Source: Bacilli bacterium (GTDB lineage: Bacteria > Bacillota_I > Bacilli_A > RF39 > UBA660). From it: a stretch of 64,000 nucleotides of DNA. Both the position numbers and the translations under genes were made by a program. Under the pieces are notes generated by a model. The model was not told the DNA's origin, did not search any database, and saw only the letters and a list, made by a program, of their open reading frames with translations. The DNA lies in NCBI GenBank assembly GCA_017438635.1, contig JAFRUZ010000005.1, positions 1 through 64,000 of the forward strand. The letters run 5' to 3'. Shown here one piece after another: positions 24,018-34,291 of this stretch. How positions within the stretch are numbered: the first letter of the stretch is position 1; every line of letters begins with the position of its first letter.

Positions 24018-25043
24018 ATGTTTATATTAGAATCGAGCGCATGTACAAGCGCAAATGTACTTGCAACAGTATTATTTTTTAAAAAACTAATTGAGATTAT
24101 GTGTATAATAGTACCAATAATTTTAGTATTATTAGTATCTATTGATTTTGCTAAAGCTGTAATAGCAAACGATGAAAATCAAATGAAAAAAGCACAAAGT
24201 TTAGCAATAAGGAGAATGATATATGGAGTTGTTATTTTCTTTGTGCCTACAATAGTAACTGCTACATTTGGACTAATCGAGGGTCAAGATGTAACTAAAT
24301 CATGTTTTGGTAACGCTACAGATGAAGTAGTTACAGCATTAAAACAAATTGAAGATGAAAAACTAGAACTACGTGAAGGAGAACTAGAAGAGTTAATTGA
24401 AGCTGCAAGAGAAAACCAATTAGCACTAGATGCTAAGTTTGAAGAGATTAGAAATCAAGCGGGAAGTAGTAGTAATATTCCTAGTGGCTCTACTGATGAT
24501 TCAGTATCAGCGGTAGCTAGTAAAATTTTAGCATCTGCTGACAAAATAGCTCATGGTTTAGAAACTAATCACTTTAAATATGTATATTCTAGTAAATATA
24601 AATCATATACAGCAGCAGTGAAAGCAGGATATCGCAAAACTAATTGTGCACAATATGTTGTTTGGACATACATAGACGCTGGGGTAATGGCTCCTGGTAA
24701 TTCATTCTTCTTCAAAAAAGGGAAATATGGTTCTGCTTCCTCTAAAAAGACATTAAAAAAACTTGAAAACGCCGGCAGAATAAAAATATATTATGGAGTT
24801 AATAAAAAACTAAAAACCTTAATTGAGAGTGGTCAAGTAAAACCTGGTGATGCACTAGCTAATATAGACCAAACTCATACATTCATATATGCAGGTAAGA
24901 AGAACGGAACATATACTTTCTATACTGTAGGTACAAATGGAAAAGATGGATTTAAGTATAATGAAGTATATAGAACTGATCTTCATACTAAATATGGAAA
25001 TAAAACTATTGTAACTGTAATAAGACCATTAAAAGCAAGTTAA
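24018..25043 (+). CDS. membrane protein with an NlpC/P60-like cysteine peptidase domain
   Basis: The N-terminus has two membrane helices (about 15-45 and 65-85, the second near IYGVVIFFVPTIVTATFG), an arrangement seen in conjugation-pilin-like proteins. A Glu-rich coiled region follows (about 110-145). The C-terminal 170 residues look like an NlpC/P60-type fold: the nucleophile region RKTNCAQYVVWTYIDAG, then PGDALAN and the His strand QTHTFIYAG. Such domains cut peptidoglycan stem peptides; the active site would sit outside the cell. The ATG at 24018 fits the ribosome site gggtga; one at 24006 is possible. Confidence 0.65.
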   Translation: MFILESSACTSANVLATVLFFKKLIEIMCIIVPIILVLLVSIDFAKAVIANDENQMKKAQSLAIRRMIYGVVIFFVPTIVTATFGLIEGQDVTKSCFGNATDEVVTALKQIEDEKLELREGELEELIEAARENQLALDAKFEEIRNQAGSSSNIPSGSTDDSVSAVASKILASADKIAHGLETNHFKYVYSSKYKSYTAAVKAGYRKTNCAQYVVWTYIDAGVMAPGNSFFFKKGKYGSASSKKTLKKLENAGRIKIYYGVNKKLKTLIESGQVKPGDALANIDQTHTFIYAGKKNGTYTFYTVGTNGKDGFKYNEVYRTDLHTKYGNKTIVTVIRPLKAS

Positions 25044-25055
25044 GAAGGTGATACT

Positions 25056-25970
25056 GTGAAAAAAATAAGTGATCTTATAGAAAAAAGAGAAGACCATTTA
25101 AAAGAAAGATTCTTAGAACAACTAAATAATGAAACCTTCAGAAGTATTGTAGATAAATTAAAAATTGATCAAAAAGAACTCTATAAGTACACTTCAAGCA
25201 TAGAAAATTCAGCGTGCGAAGTTGAAAATTGCATGAAATGTAATTGTTTATCAGAATGTAAAAATGAAGTAAGTGGATACTGTAATTTACCAGAAGTAGA
25301 TGGAGAAGGTATTACTTTCTCATATAAGGCATGTAGATATAAGAAAAAAGATATAGAAAAAAACAAGTATAAAGAAAATCTTAATTTATTTGATGTTCCA
25401 ACAGTATTAAAGGAAGCCAAAATAAAAGATATATATACAGATGATGATTCTAGAACAGAAGCTATTAAATATATTTTAAATTATATAGAAAATTACAAAG
25501 ATAAAGATTTAAAAGGATTATATTTACATGGTAATTTTGGCACTGGAAAAACATATCTAATTGCATCACTATTTAACGAGTTAGCTAAAAAAGGTGAAAA
25601 AAGTGCTATCATATATTTTCCAGAATTTTTAAGATCATTAAAAGCATCATTTAAGAATAGTGATCCAGAAGAAGCTACTTTTAGTGATAAATACGAATAT
25701 ATAAAAAGAATACCTTATCTTTTAATAGATGATATTGGAGCAGAAAATGTAACTGCTTGGGGTAGGGATGAAATATTAGGAACTCTACTTCAATATCGTG
25801 CTAATGAAAACTTACCAACATTTTTTACTTCTAATTTAAACATTGAAGAACTTGAAAACAATCTTGCAGTTACTAAAGATAAGAGTGATAAAGTAAAAGC
25901 AAGAAGAATAATAGAAAGAGTAAAACTATTAACAAACGATATTGAAATAATTGGTAAAAATAGAAGATAG
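25056..25970 (+). CDS. dnaI: primosomal helicase loader DnaI
   Basis: The 304-residue AAA+ protein loads the replicative helicase at the origin and restarted forks. The N-terminal domain carries a Cys cluster (C54, C59, C62, C64, C68, C76) that probably binds zinc, as in Bacillus DnaI. The ATPase has Walker A HGNFGTGKTYL, Walker B YLLIDDIGAEN and the sensor TFFTSNLNIEEL. Its partner DnaB (Bsu) is encoded at 41991-43265. The pair is typical of Bacilli and their wall-less relatives. Confidence 0.93.
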   Translation: MKKISDLIEKREDHLKERFLEQLNNETFRSIVDKLKIDQKELYKYTSSIENSACEVENCMKCNCLSECKNEVSGYCNLPEVDGEGITFSYKACRYKKKDIEKNKYKENLNLFDVPTVLKEAKIKDIYTDDDSRTEAIKYILNYIENYKDKDLKGLYLHGNFGTGKTYLIASLFNELAKKGEKSAIIYFPEFLRSLKASFKNSDPEEATFSDKYEYIKRIPYLLIDDIGAENVTAWGRDEILGTLLQYRANENLPTFFTSNLNIEELENNLAVTKDKSDKVKARRIIERVKLLTNDIEIIGKNRR

Positions 25971-26013
25971 TTTACAAAATAAAAAAAGTTTGTTAAAATA
26001 AGCATAGAAATTC

Positions 26014-26193
26014 AAAGAAGAGACAAGTAATAAAAAATAACTTATTTTAGAGAGTCAGGAATGGTGAAAACTGATATAAGTAATTTTTATGAATCTACTC
26101 TTTAAGAAGGGATTTTCCCCGGTATAAACCGTTATCAAATTAAGTAAAATAAAGGATGGCACCGTGCATTAAGCACTCCTTAAGTGTTATTCT
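26014..26193 (+). promoter_or_regulatory. T-box leader, Ser specifier
   Basis: Stem I shows the AGUA/GAA specifier loop with codon TCT (26094-26096, Ser), the AGAGAG bulge (26049-26054) and the loop ggaatggtgaaaa. The T-box ggatggcaccgtg (from about 26153) has UGGC, predicting a tRNA with G73, as in tRNA-Ser; both signals agree. The terminator ends gtgttattcttttttt (to about 26199). Uncharged tRNA-Ser should turn on the DUF1653 gene and serS. Confidence 0.93.
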
Positions 26194-26216
26194 TTTTTTC
26201 GTTTTAAGGAGGTAAT

Positions 26217-26468
26217 ATGAGAAAGATAAAACTTAATCACATATATAGACACTTTAAAGGTGATTTATATTTGACAATTGATATAGCAAGGCATAGTGAA
26301 ACAGATGAAGAACTAGTAATATATAGACACTTATACGGAGATTTATCACTATGTGCTAGACCACTTGATATGTTTCTCTCAGAAGTAGATAAAGAAAAGT
26401 ATCCAAATGTAAAACAAAAATATAGATTTGAAGAAATAGAAATAGAAAAAGGAGAGATAAAGTTATGA
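26217..26468 (+). CDS. DUF1653 domain protein (83 aa)
   Basis: The small protein carries the DUF1653 signature: [32 protein letters not shown] and [11 protein letters not shown]. The function of the family is unknown. It is the first gene behind the Ser T-box and overlaps serS by four bases, so it is made when serine-charged tRNA is scarce. This suggests a link to serine metabolism or to SerRS (inference). Ribosome site aaggagg. Confidence 0.88.
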   Translation: MRKIKLNHIYRHFKGDLYLTIDIARHSETDEELVIYRHLYGDLSLCARPLDMFLSEVDKEKYPNVKQKYRFEEIEIEKGEIKL

Positions 26469-27751
26469 TAGACATTAAACTAATAAGAGAAAACAAAGAT
26501 TTAGTAAAGGAAAATATAAAGAAAAAATTTCAAGATAAAAAACTGCCTTTAGTAGATGAAGTATTTGACTTAGACCAAAAAACAAGAAGCATAAAACAAG
26601 AAGGAGACAGTCTTAGAAATGAAAGAAAACTAAAAAGTGAAGAAATAGGTTCTTTAATGAGAGATAAACAAATAGAAAAAGCAAATGATATTAAAGAAGA
26701 AGTAACAAAGCTAAACGACAGAATAAAAGAACTTGAAGATGAAGAAGAAAAAATAAATAAAAGAATCAAAGAGATAATGATGACTATTCCTAATATAATT
26801 GATTCATCTGTACCAATTGGAGAAGATGATACTAAAAATGTAGAGTTAGAAAAATATGGAGAACCTAAAGTACCAGATTATGAAATTCCATACCACGCTG
26901 ACATACTTGAAAGCATTAATGGATTAGACAAGGTAAGTAGTGGACGTACAACTGGAGCAGGATTCTATTACTTAATGGGTGATGCTGCAAGACTTGTTAC
27001 CGCTATGATTAATTATGGTAGAGATTATATGATAGATAAAGGATTTACATATTGTATACCACCATTTATGCTTAGAGAAGAAGCAATAGACAAAGTAATG
27101 TCTTTTGAAGAAAGAGATGCCATGGTGTATAAAATTGAAGGAGAAGATTTATTCTTAATAGGTACTAGTGAACATTCTATGATTGCTAAGTATATGGGGC
27201 AAATACTAAAAAAAGAAAGCCTACCTGTTACTATGACTTCATACTCTCCATGCTTTAGAAAAGAAGTTGGAGCACACGGAATAGAAGAACGTGGAATCTA
27301 TAGAGTACATCAATTTGAAAAACAAGAAATGATAGTTATTTGTGAGCCAGAAGAAAGTATGGATTGGTACGATAAAATGTGGAAATATACAGTTGAAATA
27401 TTTAATAATATGAATATACCAGTAAGAACACTTGAATGTTGCTCTGGAGATCTTGCAGACTTAAAAGTAAAAGCAGTAGATGTAGAGGCATGGAGCCCAA
27501 GACAAAAATCATATTATGAAGTAGGATCTTGTTCAACCTTGGGAGATGCTCAAGCAAGAAGATTAGGAATCAGAGTAAAAGGAGAAAACGGTAATTATCA
27601 TCCACATACTCTTAATAATACTGTACTTGCTTCAACAAGAGCACTTATAGCCTTAATAGAAAACAATTACAATGAAGATGGAAGTATAACAATTCCAGAA
27701 GTGTTAAGACCATATATGGGAAATAAAGAAAAAATAGTAAAAGTAAAATAA
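26465..27751 (+). CDS. serS: seryl-tRNA synthetase
   Basis: The 428-residue class II enzyme starts with the long antiparallel coiled-coil arm (about residues 28-105) that grips the variable arm of tRNA-Ser. The catalytic core has the [10 protein letters not shown] region, motif 2 [23 protein letters not shown], written here as its two halves [11 protein letters not shown] and RGIYRVHQF, and motif 3 [22 protein letters not shown] overlap with the DUF1653 gene. It is controlled by the Ser T-box leader. Confidence 0.97.
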   Translation: MIDIKLIRENKDLVKENIKKKFQDKKLPLVDEVFDLDQKTRSIKQEGDSLRNERKLKSEEIGSLMRDKQIEKANDIKEEVTKLNDRIKELEDEEEKINKRIKEIMMTIPNIIDSSVPIGEDDTKNVELEKYGEPKVPDYEIPYHADILESINGLDKVSSGRTTGAGFYYLMGDAARLVTAMINYGRDYMIDKGFTYCIPPFMLREEAIDKVMSFEERDAMVYKIEGEDLFLIGTSEHSMIAKYMGQILKKESLPVTMTSYSPCFRKEVGAHGIEERGIYRVHQFEKQEMIVICEPEESMDWYDKMWKYTVEIFNNMNIPVRTLECCSGDLADLKVKAVDVEAWSPRQKSYYEVGSCSTLGDAQARRLGIRVKGENGNYHPHTLNNTVLASTRALIALIENNYNEDGSITIPEVLRPYMGNKEKIVKVK

Positions 27752-27762
27752 GAGGTGTTTTT

Positions 27763-28518
27763 ATGAAGTATTGTGAAAACTGTGGAACAAAATTAGATAA
27801 AAATGATTCGCATTGTCCAAAATGTGATAAAAAAGAAGATACTCCTGTAGTAAAAGAAGATAAAAAAGAACATAAAAATGAAGGATTAGGAACTGCCTCA
27901 ATGGTAATAGGTATAGTATCACTAGTCCTATCATTACTAATTAGTGTATTAGTTTTTCCTCTTGCTTTAGTAGGTTTAATTTTAGGAATTGTTAATAAAG
28001 CTCAAAATGGCAAGAAAGTATCAGGTATAATTCTAAATGGAATTGCCATGTTATTATCAGCAATTGTCTTCATTGCACTGATAACATTTCTAACAGTATA
28101 TGTTACCAAAGATTTAAATGATAATCACGAAAAATATAGTGAATATATTCCAAGTGTCATAGAAGAAGAAAGTTTGATAGGAAGATGGAATTGCAAAAAG
28201 ACTGATAAAATTGCAGATAAAGATTATGAATTATCAGTAGTAATAAACGATAATGACACATTTAGTATGTATGATAGTAAAGAGTCAAAGAATTATATCG
28301 AAGGAGAATATCAATATAGAAAAGAAGCATTTGGATCGATAATTAAAACAAAAAGAATGTATATTTTACATCTTAATGGTGAAAAAGAATATGTAAGTGG
28401 CAAATATGTAGTAGATAACAATAGAAAATATGAAATGATAGTTACTAACATAAAAGGTAAACTACATGCAGTATTATATAATGATAATAGTGATATAAAC
28501 TATTATTGTAATAAGTAG
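27763..28518 (+). CDS. zinc-ribbon membrane protein with a DUF4190-like region
   Basis: Residues 1-25 form a zinc ribbon with two CxxC pairs (YCENCGTKL and HCPKC). A charged linker leads to two membrane helices with the DUF4190 texture (MVIGIVSLVLSLLIS, then GLILGIVNKAQNGKKVSGIILN). The last 110 residues are a soluble domain beginning LIGRWNCKKTDK, resembling lipocalin-like 'response to stress' folds. The cytoplasmic ribbon and outside domain suggest a sensor or scaffold. Function unknown. It lies 11 bases after serS and ends at a terminator, so it may share the T-box control. Confidence 0.75.
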   Translation: MKYCENCGTKLDKNDSHCPKCDKKEDTPVVKEDKKEHKNEGLGTASMVIGIVSLVLSLLISVLVFPLALVGLILGIVNKAQNGKKVSGIILNGIAMLLSAIVFIALITFLTVYVTKDLNDNHEKYSEYIPSVIEEESLIGRWNCKKTDKIADKDYELSVVINDNDTFSMYDSKESKNYIEGEYQYRKEAFGSIIKTKRMYILHLNGEKEYVSGKYVVDNNRKYEMIVTNIKGKLHAVLYNDNSDINYYCNK

Positions 28519-28535
28519 CAAATGCTACTTTTTTA
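28514..28535 (+). terminator. terminator
   Basis: Hairpin agtagc / gctact followed by TTTTTT; overlaps the stop codon. Confidence 0.75.
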
Positions 28536-28591
28536 TTTTTTTGATAGCAAAAATATATATTTTTTGATAAAATAAAAAAAGGTGTTGTATT

Positions 28592-31138
28592 ATGAAAAGA
28601 AGCGAAGTAGATAGAACAAAATTATCACCAATGATGACTCAGTATATGAGTATCAAAGATAAATATGAAGATACAATAATCTTTTATAGACTCGGTGATT
28701 TCTATGAAATGTTTTTTGAAGATGCCATAATAGGATCAAAAGAATTAGAACTTGCTTTAACAGGAAGAAATGCTGGTCTTGAAGAAAGAGTTCCTATGTG
28801 TGGTATTCCTTTTCATGCCTATGAAACATATCTACAAAAGCTTGTAGAAAAAGGTTATAAAGTAGCAATATGTGAACAATTAACTCCTCCAGGTAAAGGA
28901 GTAGTAGAACGTGGTATTACAGAAGTAGTAACAAAAGGAACACTTATGAGTAATTCATCACTTGATGAAAAAAGTAATAATTATATAGGAAGTATATATG
29001 ATTTTGAACATTGCTATGCCTTAAGTTATGCCGATATATCTACAGGATCTTTTCATACAGAACTAATTAATTATGACAAAGAAAAAATAGTAAATGAAGT
29101 ATTAAGATTAGAATTAAAAGAAGTAATTGTAAACTCTAAAATAGATAGAGAAATTATCAGTATACTAAGAGATAATTACGGTATTTTAGTGTCAATTAGT
29201 AATGATTTATCAGAAAATTACAATTACATTTACGAGGACTTAGAAGACCAAAGATTAATTACATCGGTAAAACATTTACTATATTATATTGAGGATACAA
29301 AAAAAGGAGATCTATCACATCTTCAAAAAGTAATCCACAATAAGAAAATGGATACTTTAAACTTAGATATCCATACAAAAAGAAATCTGGAACTTACTGA
29401 AACGCTTAGATTAAAAGAAAGAGCATATTCACTTCTTTGGTTCTTAGACAAAACAAAAACAGCAATGGGTTCTAGAACGTTAAAAGAATATATTGAAAAT
29501 CCTTTAATAAATAAAGAACAAATCTTAAGAAGACAAAACTTAATATCTACATTTTTAACAGAGTTTATTTATAAAGAAGAATTAAGAGAGCTTTTAAACA
29601 ATGTATATGACCTAGAAAGATTATCAGGTAGAATAGCATATGGAAATGTAAATGGTAGAGATTTAATTTGGCTAAAAAACTCATTAAGTACACTTCCTGA
29701 AATAAAAAAAATACTAGATAATATAAACTATGACAAATCTTTTGACACTTTAGAAGATCTTCATGATTTACTTGAAAAATCTATAAAAGAGGATCCTCCA
29801 ATATATATAAAAGAAGGAAATATCATAAAAGAAGGGTATAATGAAGAACTAGATAATCTAAGAAAACTATCAAGTGGTGGTAAAGATTTTATTCTTCAAA
29901 TAGAACAAGAAGAAAAAGAACGTACTGGAATTAAAAACTTAAGAGTAGGATATAACAGAGTATTTGGTTATTATATAGAAATAAGTAAAGGACAAACAGG
30001 AAATGTAAAAGAAGAATTTGGTTATGAAAGAAAACAAACACTAGCAAATGCTGAAAGATTTATAACTCCAAAACTTAAAGAACAAGAAGATCTTATTTTA
30101 AATGCTGAAGATAAAATAATAAATTTAGAATACGAATTATTTACAAATATTAGAGAGGAAACAAAAAAATATATTTCAAAAATCCAAGAAGCAGCAGCTG
30201 TATTAAGTGAATTAGATGTAATTTTATCACTTGCGGTAGTTGCTGAATCAAATGATTTTGTAAAACCTGAAATAACAGACAAACATAGCATCTTAATAAA
30301 AGATGGAAGACATCCTGTTGTAGAAGTAGTATCAAAAAAAGACTATGTTCCAAATGATGTAGTAATGGATGAAAAAACAAATATATTATTAATTACAGGT
30401 CCAAACATGAGTGGTAAATCTACTTACATGAGAATGCTTGCTATATGTGTGATACTAAATCAAATAGGATCATTTGTTCCATGTAAAAAAGCAGTATTAC
30501 CAATATTTGATAATATCTTTACAAGAATTGGAGCAAGTGATGACTTAGTAAGTGGTGAAAGTACTTTCATGGTAGAGATGAAAGAAGCAAATTATGCAGT
30601 GTCAAATGCTACCAAAGATAGTTTAATTTTATTTGATGAATTAGGAAGAGGTACCGCTACATATGATGGTATGAGTCTAGCACAATCAATCCTAGAATAC
30701 ATACACGATAATATAAAAGCAAAAACATTATTCTCGACACATTATCATGAATTAACATCATTAGAACAAAACTTAAGAAATTTAAAAAATGTTCATGTAA
30801 GTGCAAAAGAAGAAGACGAAAGAATAGTATTTTTACATAAAGTAAAAGATGGTGCAGTAGATAAGAGTTATGGTATCCATGTAGCATCACTTGTTAACTT
30901 ACCTAATTCAGTAATAACAAGAGCAAGAGAAATACTAGATATTTATGAAAAGAAAGAAACGAAGAAAGAAGTGTATACACAAACAAGTTTATTCTTAGAT
31001 TTTGAACCTAAAAAAGAAAACGAAATAGAAGAAAAAATAAAGAAAATAAATACACTTGAAATAACTCCAATAGAAGCATTAAATATAATAGATAATCTAA
31101 AAAAAGAAATATTAAATAAAGAAAAAGAAGAAAAATAG
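28592..31138 (+). CDS. mutS: DNA mismatch repair protein MutS
   Basis: The 848-residue protein recognises mispaired bases. The N-terminal domain holds the Phe-x-Glu wedge (RLGDFYEMFFED). The core and clamp follow (about 250-560). The ATPase has Walker A GPNMSGKSTYMRM, the signature SGESTFMVEM, Walker B ILFDELGRGT and the H-loop STHYHEL. A short C-terminal tail remains. No mutL follows; the next gene is rsmI, nine bases later. Ribosome site aaaggtg. Confidence 0.97.
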   Translation: MKRSEVDRTKLSPMMTQYMSIKDKYEDTIIFYRLGDFYEMFFEDAIIGSKELELALTGRNAGLEERVPMCGIPFHAYETYLQKLVEKGYKVAICEQLTPPGKGVVERGITEVVTKGTLMSNSSLDEKSNNYIGSIYDFEHCYALSYADISTGSFHTELINYDKEKIVNEVLRLELKEVIVNSKIDREIISILRDNYGILVSISNDLSENYNYIYEDLEDQRLITSVKHLLYYIEDTKKGDLSHLQKVIHNKKMDTLNLDIHTKRNLELTETLRLKERAYSLLWFLDKTKTAMGSRTLKEYIENPLINKEQILRRQNLISTFLTEFIYKEELRELLNNVYDLERLSGRIAYGNVNGRDLIWLKNSLSTLPEIKKILDNINYDKSFDTLEDLHDLLEKSIKEDPPIYIKEGNIIKEGYNEELDNLRKLSSGGKDFILQIEQEEKERTGIKNLRVGYNRVFGYYIEISKGQTGNVKEEFGYERKQTLANAERFITPKLKEQEDLILNAEDKIINLEYELFTNIREETKKYISKIQEAAAVLSELDVILSLAVVAESNDFVKPEITDKHSILIKDGRHPVVEVVSKKDYVPNDVVMDEKTNILLITGPNMSGKSTYMRMLAICVILNQIGSFVPCKKAVLPIFDNIFTRIGASDDLVSGESTFMVEMKEANYAVSNATKDSLILFDELGRGTATYDGMSLAQSILEYIHDNIKAKTLFSTHYHELTSLEQNLRNLKNVHVSAKEEDERIVFLHKVKDGAVDKSYGIHVASLVNLPNSVITRAREILDIYEKKETKKEVYTQTSLFLDFEPKKENEIEEKIKKINTLEITPIEALNIIDNLKKEILNKEKEEK

Positions 31139-31146
31139 GTGATAAC

Positions 31147-31998
31147 ATGGGAACTTTATATGTAGTAGCAACTCCAATAGGAAATTTATCTGATATGACT
31201 GAAAGAGCTATTAAAACATTAACAGAAGTGGATTATATCCTTTGTGAAGATACTAGAAATAGTATCAAATTACTAAACCATTTTAATATAAAAAACAAAC
31301 TAATAGCTTATCATAAATTTAATGAACAAGAAAAAGTAAATAGTATAATAAAAGACTTAAAAGAAGGAAAAAATATAGCATTAATATCTGATGCTGGAAC
31401 ACCTTGTATAAGTGATCCAGGTAGTATTATAGTAAAACAAGCAAAAGAAAATAAAATAAATGTAATTGGTATCGGAGGTATATCTGCCTCTATTACAGCA
31501 TTATCTATAAGTGGCCTTCATACAACAAGTTTTACATTTTATGGTTTCTTTCCAAGAGAAAAAAAAGAACAAGATAAAATTATAGAAGAAATAAATAACT
31601 CAAAAGTAAAAACATTTATCTTTTATGAATCACCAAAAAGAATAATAAAGACATTAGAATTGTTAAAAGAAGAAATACCAAATTTAAAAATAAGTGTTTC
31701 AAAAGAATTAACAAAACTTCATGAAAAAAACTTTTATGGAGATATAAATAAAGTACTAAAAGAATTAAAAAATGATGATAAAACTACATCTGGAGAGTAT
31801 ACATTTATTATAGAAAAAGAAGAAACAAAAGAAGACAAAGAACAAAGTGTTTCAGTAGAATCACAATTAATAGATTTAATTATAAAAAATAATATTACTA
31901 TAAAAGATGCTATAGATAAACTAAATAAAGAAAATAAAAATTTATCTAAAAAAGAAATATATAATGCAAGTTTGAACTTAAAAAACATACTTAAATGA
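31147..31998 (+). CDS. rsmI: 16S rRNA (cytidine(1402)-2'-O)-methyltransferase
   Basis: This 283-residue tetrapyrrole-methylase-fold enzyme methylates C1402 in the decoding centre of 16S rRNA using SAM. Motifs: LYVVATPIGNLSDMTERA, CEDTRNS, LISDAGTPCISDPG, FYGFFPREKKEQ and FYESPKRI. A Lys/Glu-rich C-terminal extension (about 225-283) forms the usual helical tail. The ribosome site aggtgat overlaps the mutS stop region. Confidence 0.96.
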   Translation: MGTLYVVATPIGNLSDMTERAIKTLTEVDYILCEDTRNSIKLLNHFNIKNKLIAYHKFNEQEKVNSIIKDLKEGKNIALISDAGTPCISDPGSIIVKQAKENKINVIGIGGISASITALSISGLHTTSFTFYGFFPREKKEQDKIIEEINNSKVKTFIFYESPKRIIKTLELLKEEIPNLKISVSKELTKLHEKNFYGDINKVLKELKNDDKTTSGEYTFIIEKEETKEDKEQSVSVESQLIDLIIKNNITIKDAIDKLNKENKNLSKKEIYNASLNLKNILK

Positions 31999-32003
31999 AT
32001 ATA

Positions 32004-32043
32004 AAAACTCTTTTTATATCAATACAGATATGAAAGGAGTTTT
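32004..32043 (+). promoter_or_regulatory. hairpin covering the sigG ribosome site
   Basis: AAAACTC and GAGTTTT, plus an inner ATATC / GATAT pair, fold a stem that includes the GGAG of the sigG ribosome site (aaaggag). It lacks a good T-run outside the stem, so it looks more like a translational block than a terminator. Confidence 0.4.
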
Positions 32044-32046
32044 ATT

Positions 32047-32808
32047 ATGGCAAAACACAAAGTAGAAATAACAGGAATAAATACAAGTGAAATAGAAGTT
32101 TTATCTCAAGAAGAAATGGAAGAATTATTTAAAAAGAAAGATAAAGAATCTAGAGAAAGATTAATAAATGGTAATTTAAAATTAGTTCTTTCTATTTTAA
32201 AAAGATTTAATAAAAAAGATGAAAATATGGATGACCTATTTCAAGTAGGATGTATAGGATTAGTAAAAGCAATAGATAATTTTGATTTATCTTATGGAGT
32301 AAAATTTTCAACATATTGCGTGCCCATGGTTCTTGGAGAAGTAAGACGTTATTTAAGAGATAATAATAGTATTAGAATAAGTAGAAGTATAAAAGATATT
32401 GCTTATAAAGTAATAAAATTAAAAGATGAATTAACAGTAAAAAATGGAAGAGAACCAACAGATAAAGAACTGGCGGATATCCTCGGTATAGAAGAAAGAG
32501 ATATTATAGTAGCTATGGATGCTTTAAAACCACCAGTAAGTCTTTTTGAACCAATATATAATGATGGAGGAGACACAATATATCTATTTGATCAAGTTGC
32601 AGATCAAAAAGAGAACAAAGATTTAAATCTTCGCTTAGCAGTAGATAAAGCAGTTAAAAGCTTATCAGAAAGAGAACAATTTATTTTAGATCAAAGATTT
32701 GTAATAGGAAAAACACAAAATGAAATAGCGGAGGAAATAGGTATAAGTCAAGCTCAAATATCGAGGTTAGAAAAAAGTGCACTACAAAGAGTTAGAAAAC
32801 AATTATAA
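32047..32808 (+). CDS. sigG: sporulation sigma factor SigG
   Basis: The 253-residue protein directs transcription in the forespore after engulfment. The opening HKVEITGINTSEIEVLS is specific for SigG. Region 2 has DDLFQVGCIGLVKAIDNFDL and FSTYCVPMVLGEVRRYLRDN; region 3 has REPTDKELADILGI; region 4 has SEREQFILDQRF and TQNEIAEEIGISQAQISRLE. The upstream spoIIR/sigE genes are not in the window. A hairpin may hide the ribosome site. Its presence is strong evidence for endospore formation. Confidence 0.94.
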   Translation: MAKHKVEITGINTSEIEVLSQEEMEELFKKKDKESRERLINGNLKLVLSILKRFNKKDENMDDLFQVGCIGLVKAIDNFDLSYGVKFSTYCVPMVLGEVRRYLRDNNSIRISRSIKDIAYKVIKLKDELTVKNGREPTDKELADILGIEERDIIVAMDALKPPVSLFEPIYNDGGDTIYLFDQVADQKENKDLNLRLAVDKAVKSLSEREQFILDQRFVIGKTQNEIAEEIGISQAQISRLEKSALQRVRKQL

Positions 32809-32865
32809 AAAAATAAGAAATGCCATATATGTGGTATAATAAAAATGCAATAAGGAGGAAAAAGA

Positions 32866-34287
32866 ATGAAAAGAATAGTGTTTATATTAATGATTATACT
32901 AATAGGATTTATTGGAATAAATAGTGTTAAAGCAGATGAAAACTATGGATTATGGGTAAATGGAGAAGAATTTACAAGTGAAAAAACTACAATTGATTGT
33001 GGTGAAGGAACTGCTACATATATTCCATCAACAAATACTTTAACTCTTAATAATGCAACAATTTCTAAAGATGAATATCATGGAATCAATTATTCAAAAC
33101 TTGAAACACTAACTATTATTCTTAATGGAGAAAACACAATCTCTTCTACGAGATATGGAGTTTATTCAAGATATAATATAATAGTACAAGGAACTGGATC
33201 ATTAATCATAAATGCTGATGATTTAGGCATTGAAGCATATGATGGAGAAGGCGAATGGCATAATGTTATCATTAAAAGTGGAGAAATAACAATTTCTTCA
33301 GAAAATTTATTAGATTGTGAAAAATTAGTACTTGATGATTACGAAGGTAAAATAATGCAAGGACGTTATTTAGACGGGACCAATGCTGATGTAGTTTCAA
33401 AAGAAAGAGTATTAAAATGGCCAGAAGATCTTCAAACATGTACTGAATGTGATTTTAAATATCTAAAACTAGGCAATTTTGAAACATATCCAATTGAAAA
33501 CATAGCAACACCTAAAAACTATATTTTATCAACTCCAAGTGAAGCTTTCTCAGGAGAAAAAATAAGAATTGAAGGTGGAATGGAAGATGCAAATTATGTA
33601 AGATTATATATTATGAATAATGCCCAAGTTTTAAATGAATTTGATGAAGACATTTCTGAAGAGTTAAATTATGATTCTAATACTAAAGAATTCATAATGC
33701 CAAACCATAAAGTTGTAATAAACGCAAGTTTTACAAAAAATTTTAAGTTAGTACCAAAAACATTTAAAGCAGAATTATACGGTTACAAAAGTATAAAACT
33801 ATCATGGGATTTTGTTCCTGGTATAAGAAATTATCAAGTTTATTATAAAAAAGGAACAGAAAAAAATTATACATTATTGTCGAATTTAAATTATAAAGAT
33901 GCTTTGAAGAGAATATTAACAGCTGGGACAAAGTATACATTTAAAATAGTACCTGTTGGAACGATAAAAGAAAATAAAGTCTTAAGTGATTCATATAAAA
34001 CAATTACTATTTATACTTTAAAGAAAATGAATATACCAACAGTAAAAAAATATAATAGTAAAAAAGTACAAGTAAAATGGACTAAAGTAAATGGCGCCAC
34101 AAAATATCAAATAGCAAGATCATTGTACAAAAATAAGAATTACAGTATTGTTAAAACTGTAGGTAGTGGGTATATAGGATTTAAGCTTAATACAAAAGCA
34201 AATAAAACATATTACTATAAAGTAAGAGCTTGTAATGGTAATATATGTGCTCCATGGAGTAATTATAAGTCATTTAAATTAAAGTAA
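32866..34287 (+). CDS. secreted FN3 protein, paralogue 1 (473 aa)
   Basis: A signal peptide (about residues 1-24, ending INSVKA) leads to a module beginning YGLWVNGEEFTSEKTTI and running through LTLNNATI beta-helix-like strands. After a middle region come two fibronectin type III-like domains (about 305-385 and 390-473). The last domain, with NSKKVQVKWTKVNGATKYQI and KTYYYKVRAC, is nearly the same in the two genes downstream. There is no LPXTG or membrane anchor. Own promoter (TATAAT near 32835) and ribosome site aaggagg. Probable cell-surface or secreted binding protein (inference). Confidence 0.7.
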   Translation: MKRIVFILMIILIGFIGINSVKADENYGLWVNGEEFTSEKTTIDCGEGTATYIPSTNTLTLNNATISKDEYHGINYSKLETLTIILNGENTISSTRYGVYSRYNIIVQGTGSLIINADDLGIEAYDGEGEWHNVIIKSGEITISSENLLDCEKLVLDDYEGKIMQGRYLDGTNADVVSKERVLKWPEDLQTCTECDFKYLKLGNFETYPIENIATPKNYILSTPSEAFSGEKIRIEGGMEDANYVRLYIMNNAQVLNEFDEDISEELNYDSNTKEFIMPNHKVVINASFTKNFKLVPKTFKAELYGYKSIKLSWDFVPGIRNYQVYYKKGTEKNYTLLSNLNYKDALKRILTAGTKYTFKIVPVGTIKENKVLSDSYKTITIYTLKKMNIPTVKKYNSKKVQVKWTKVNGATKYQIARSLYKNKNYSIVKTVGSGYIGFKLNTKANKTYYYKVRACNGNICAPWSNYKSFKLK

Positions 34288-34291
34288 TAGA

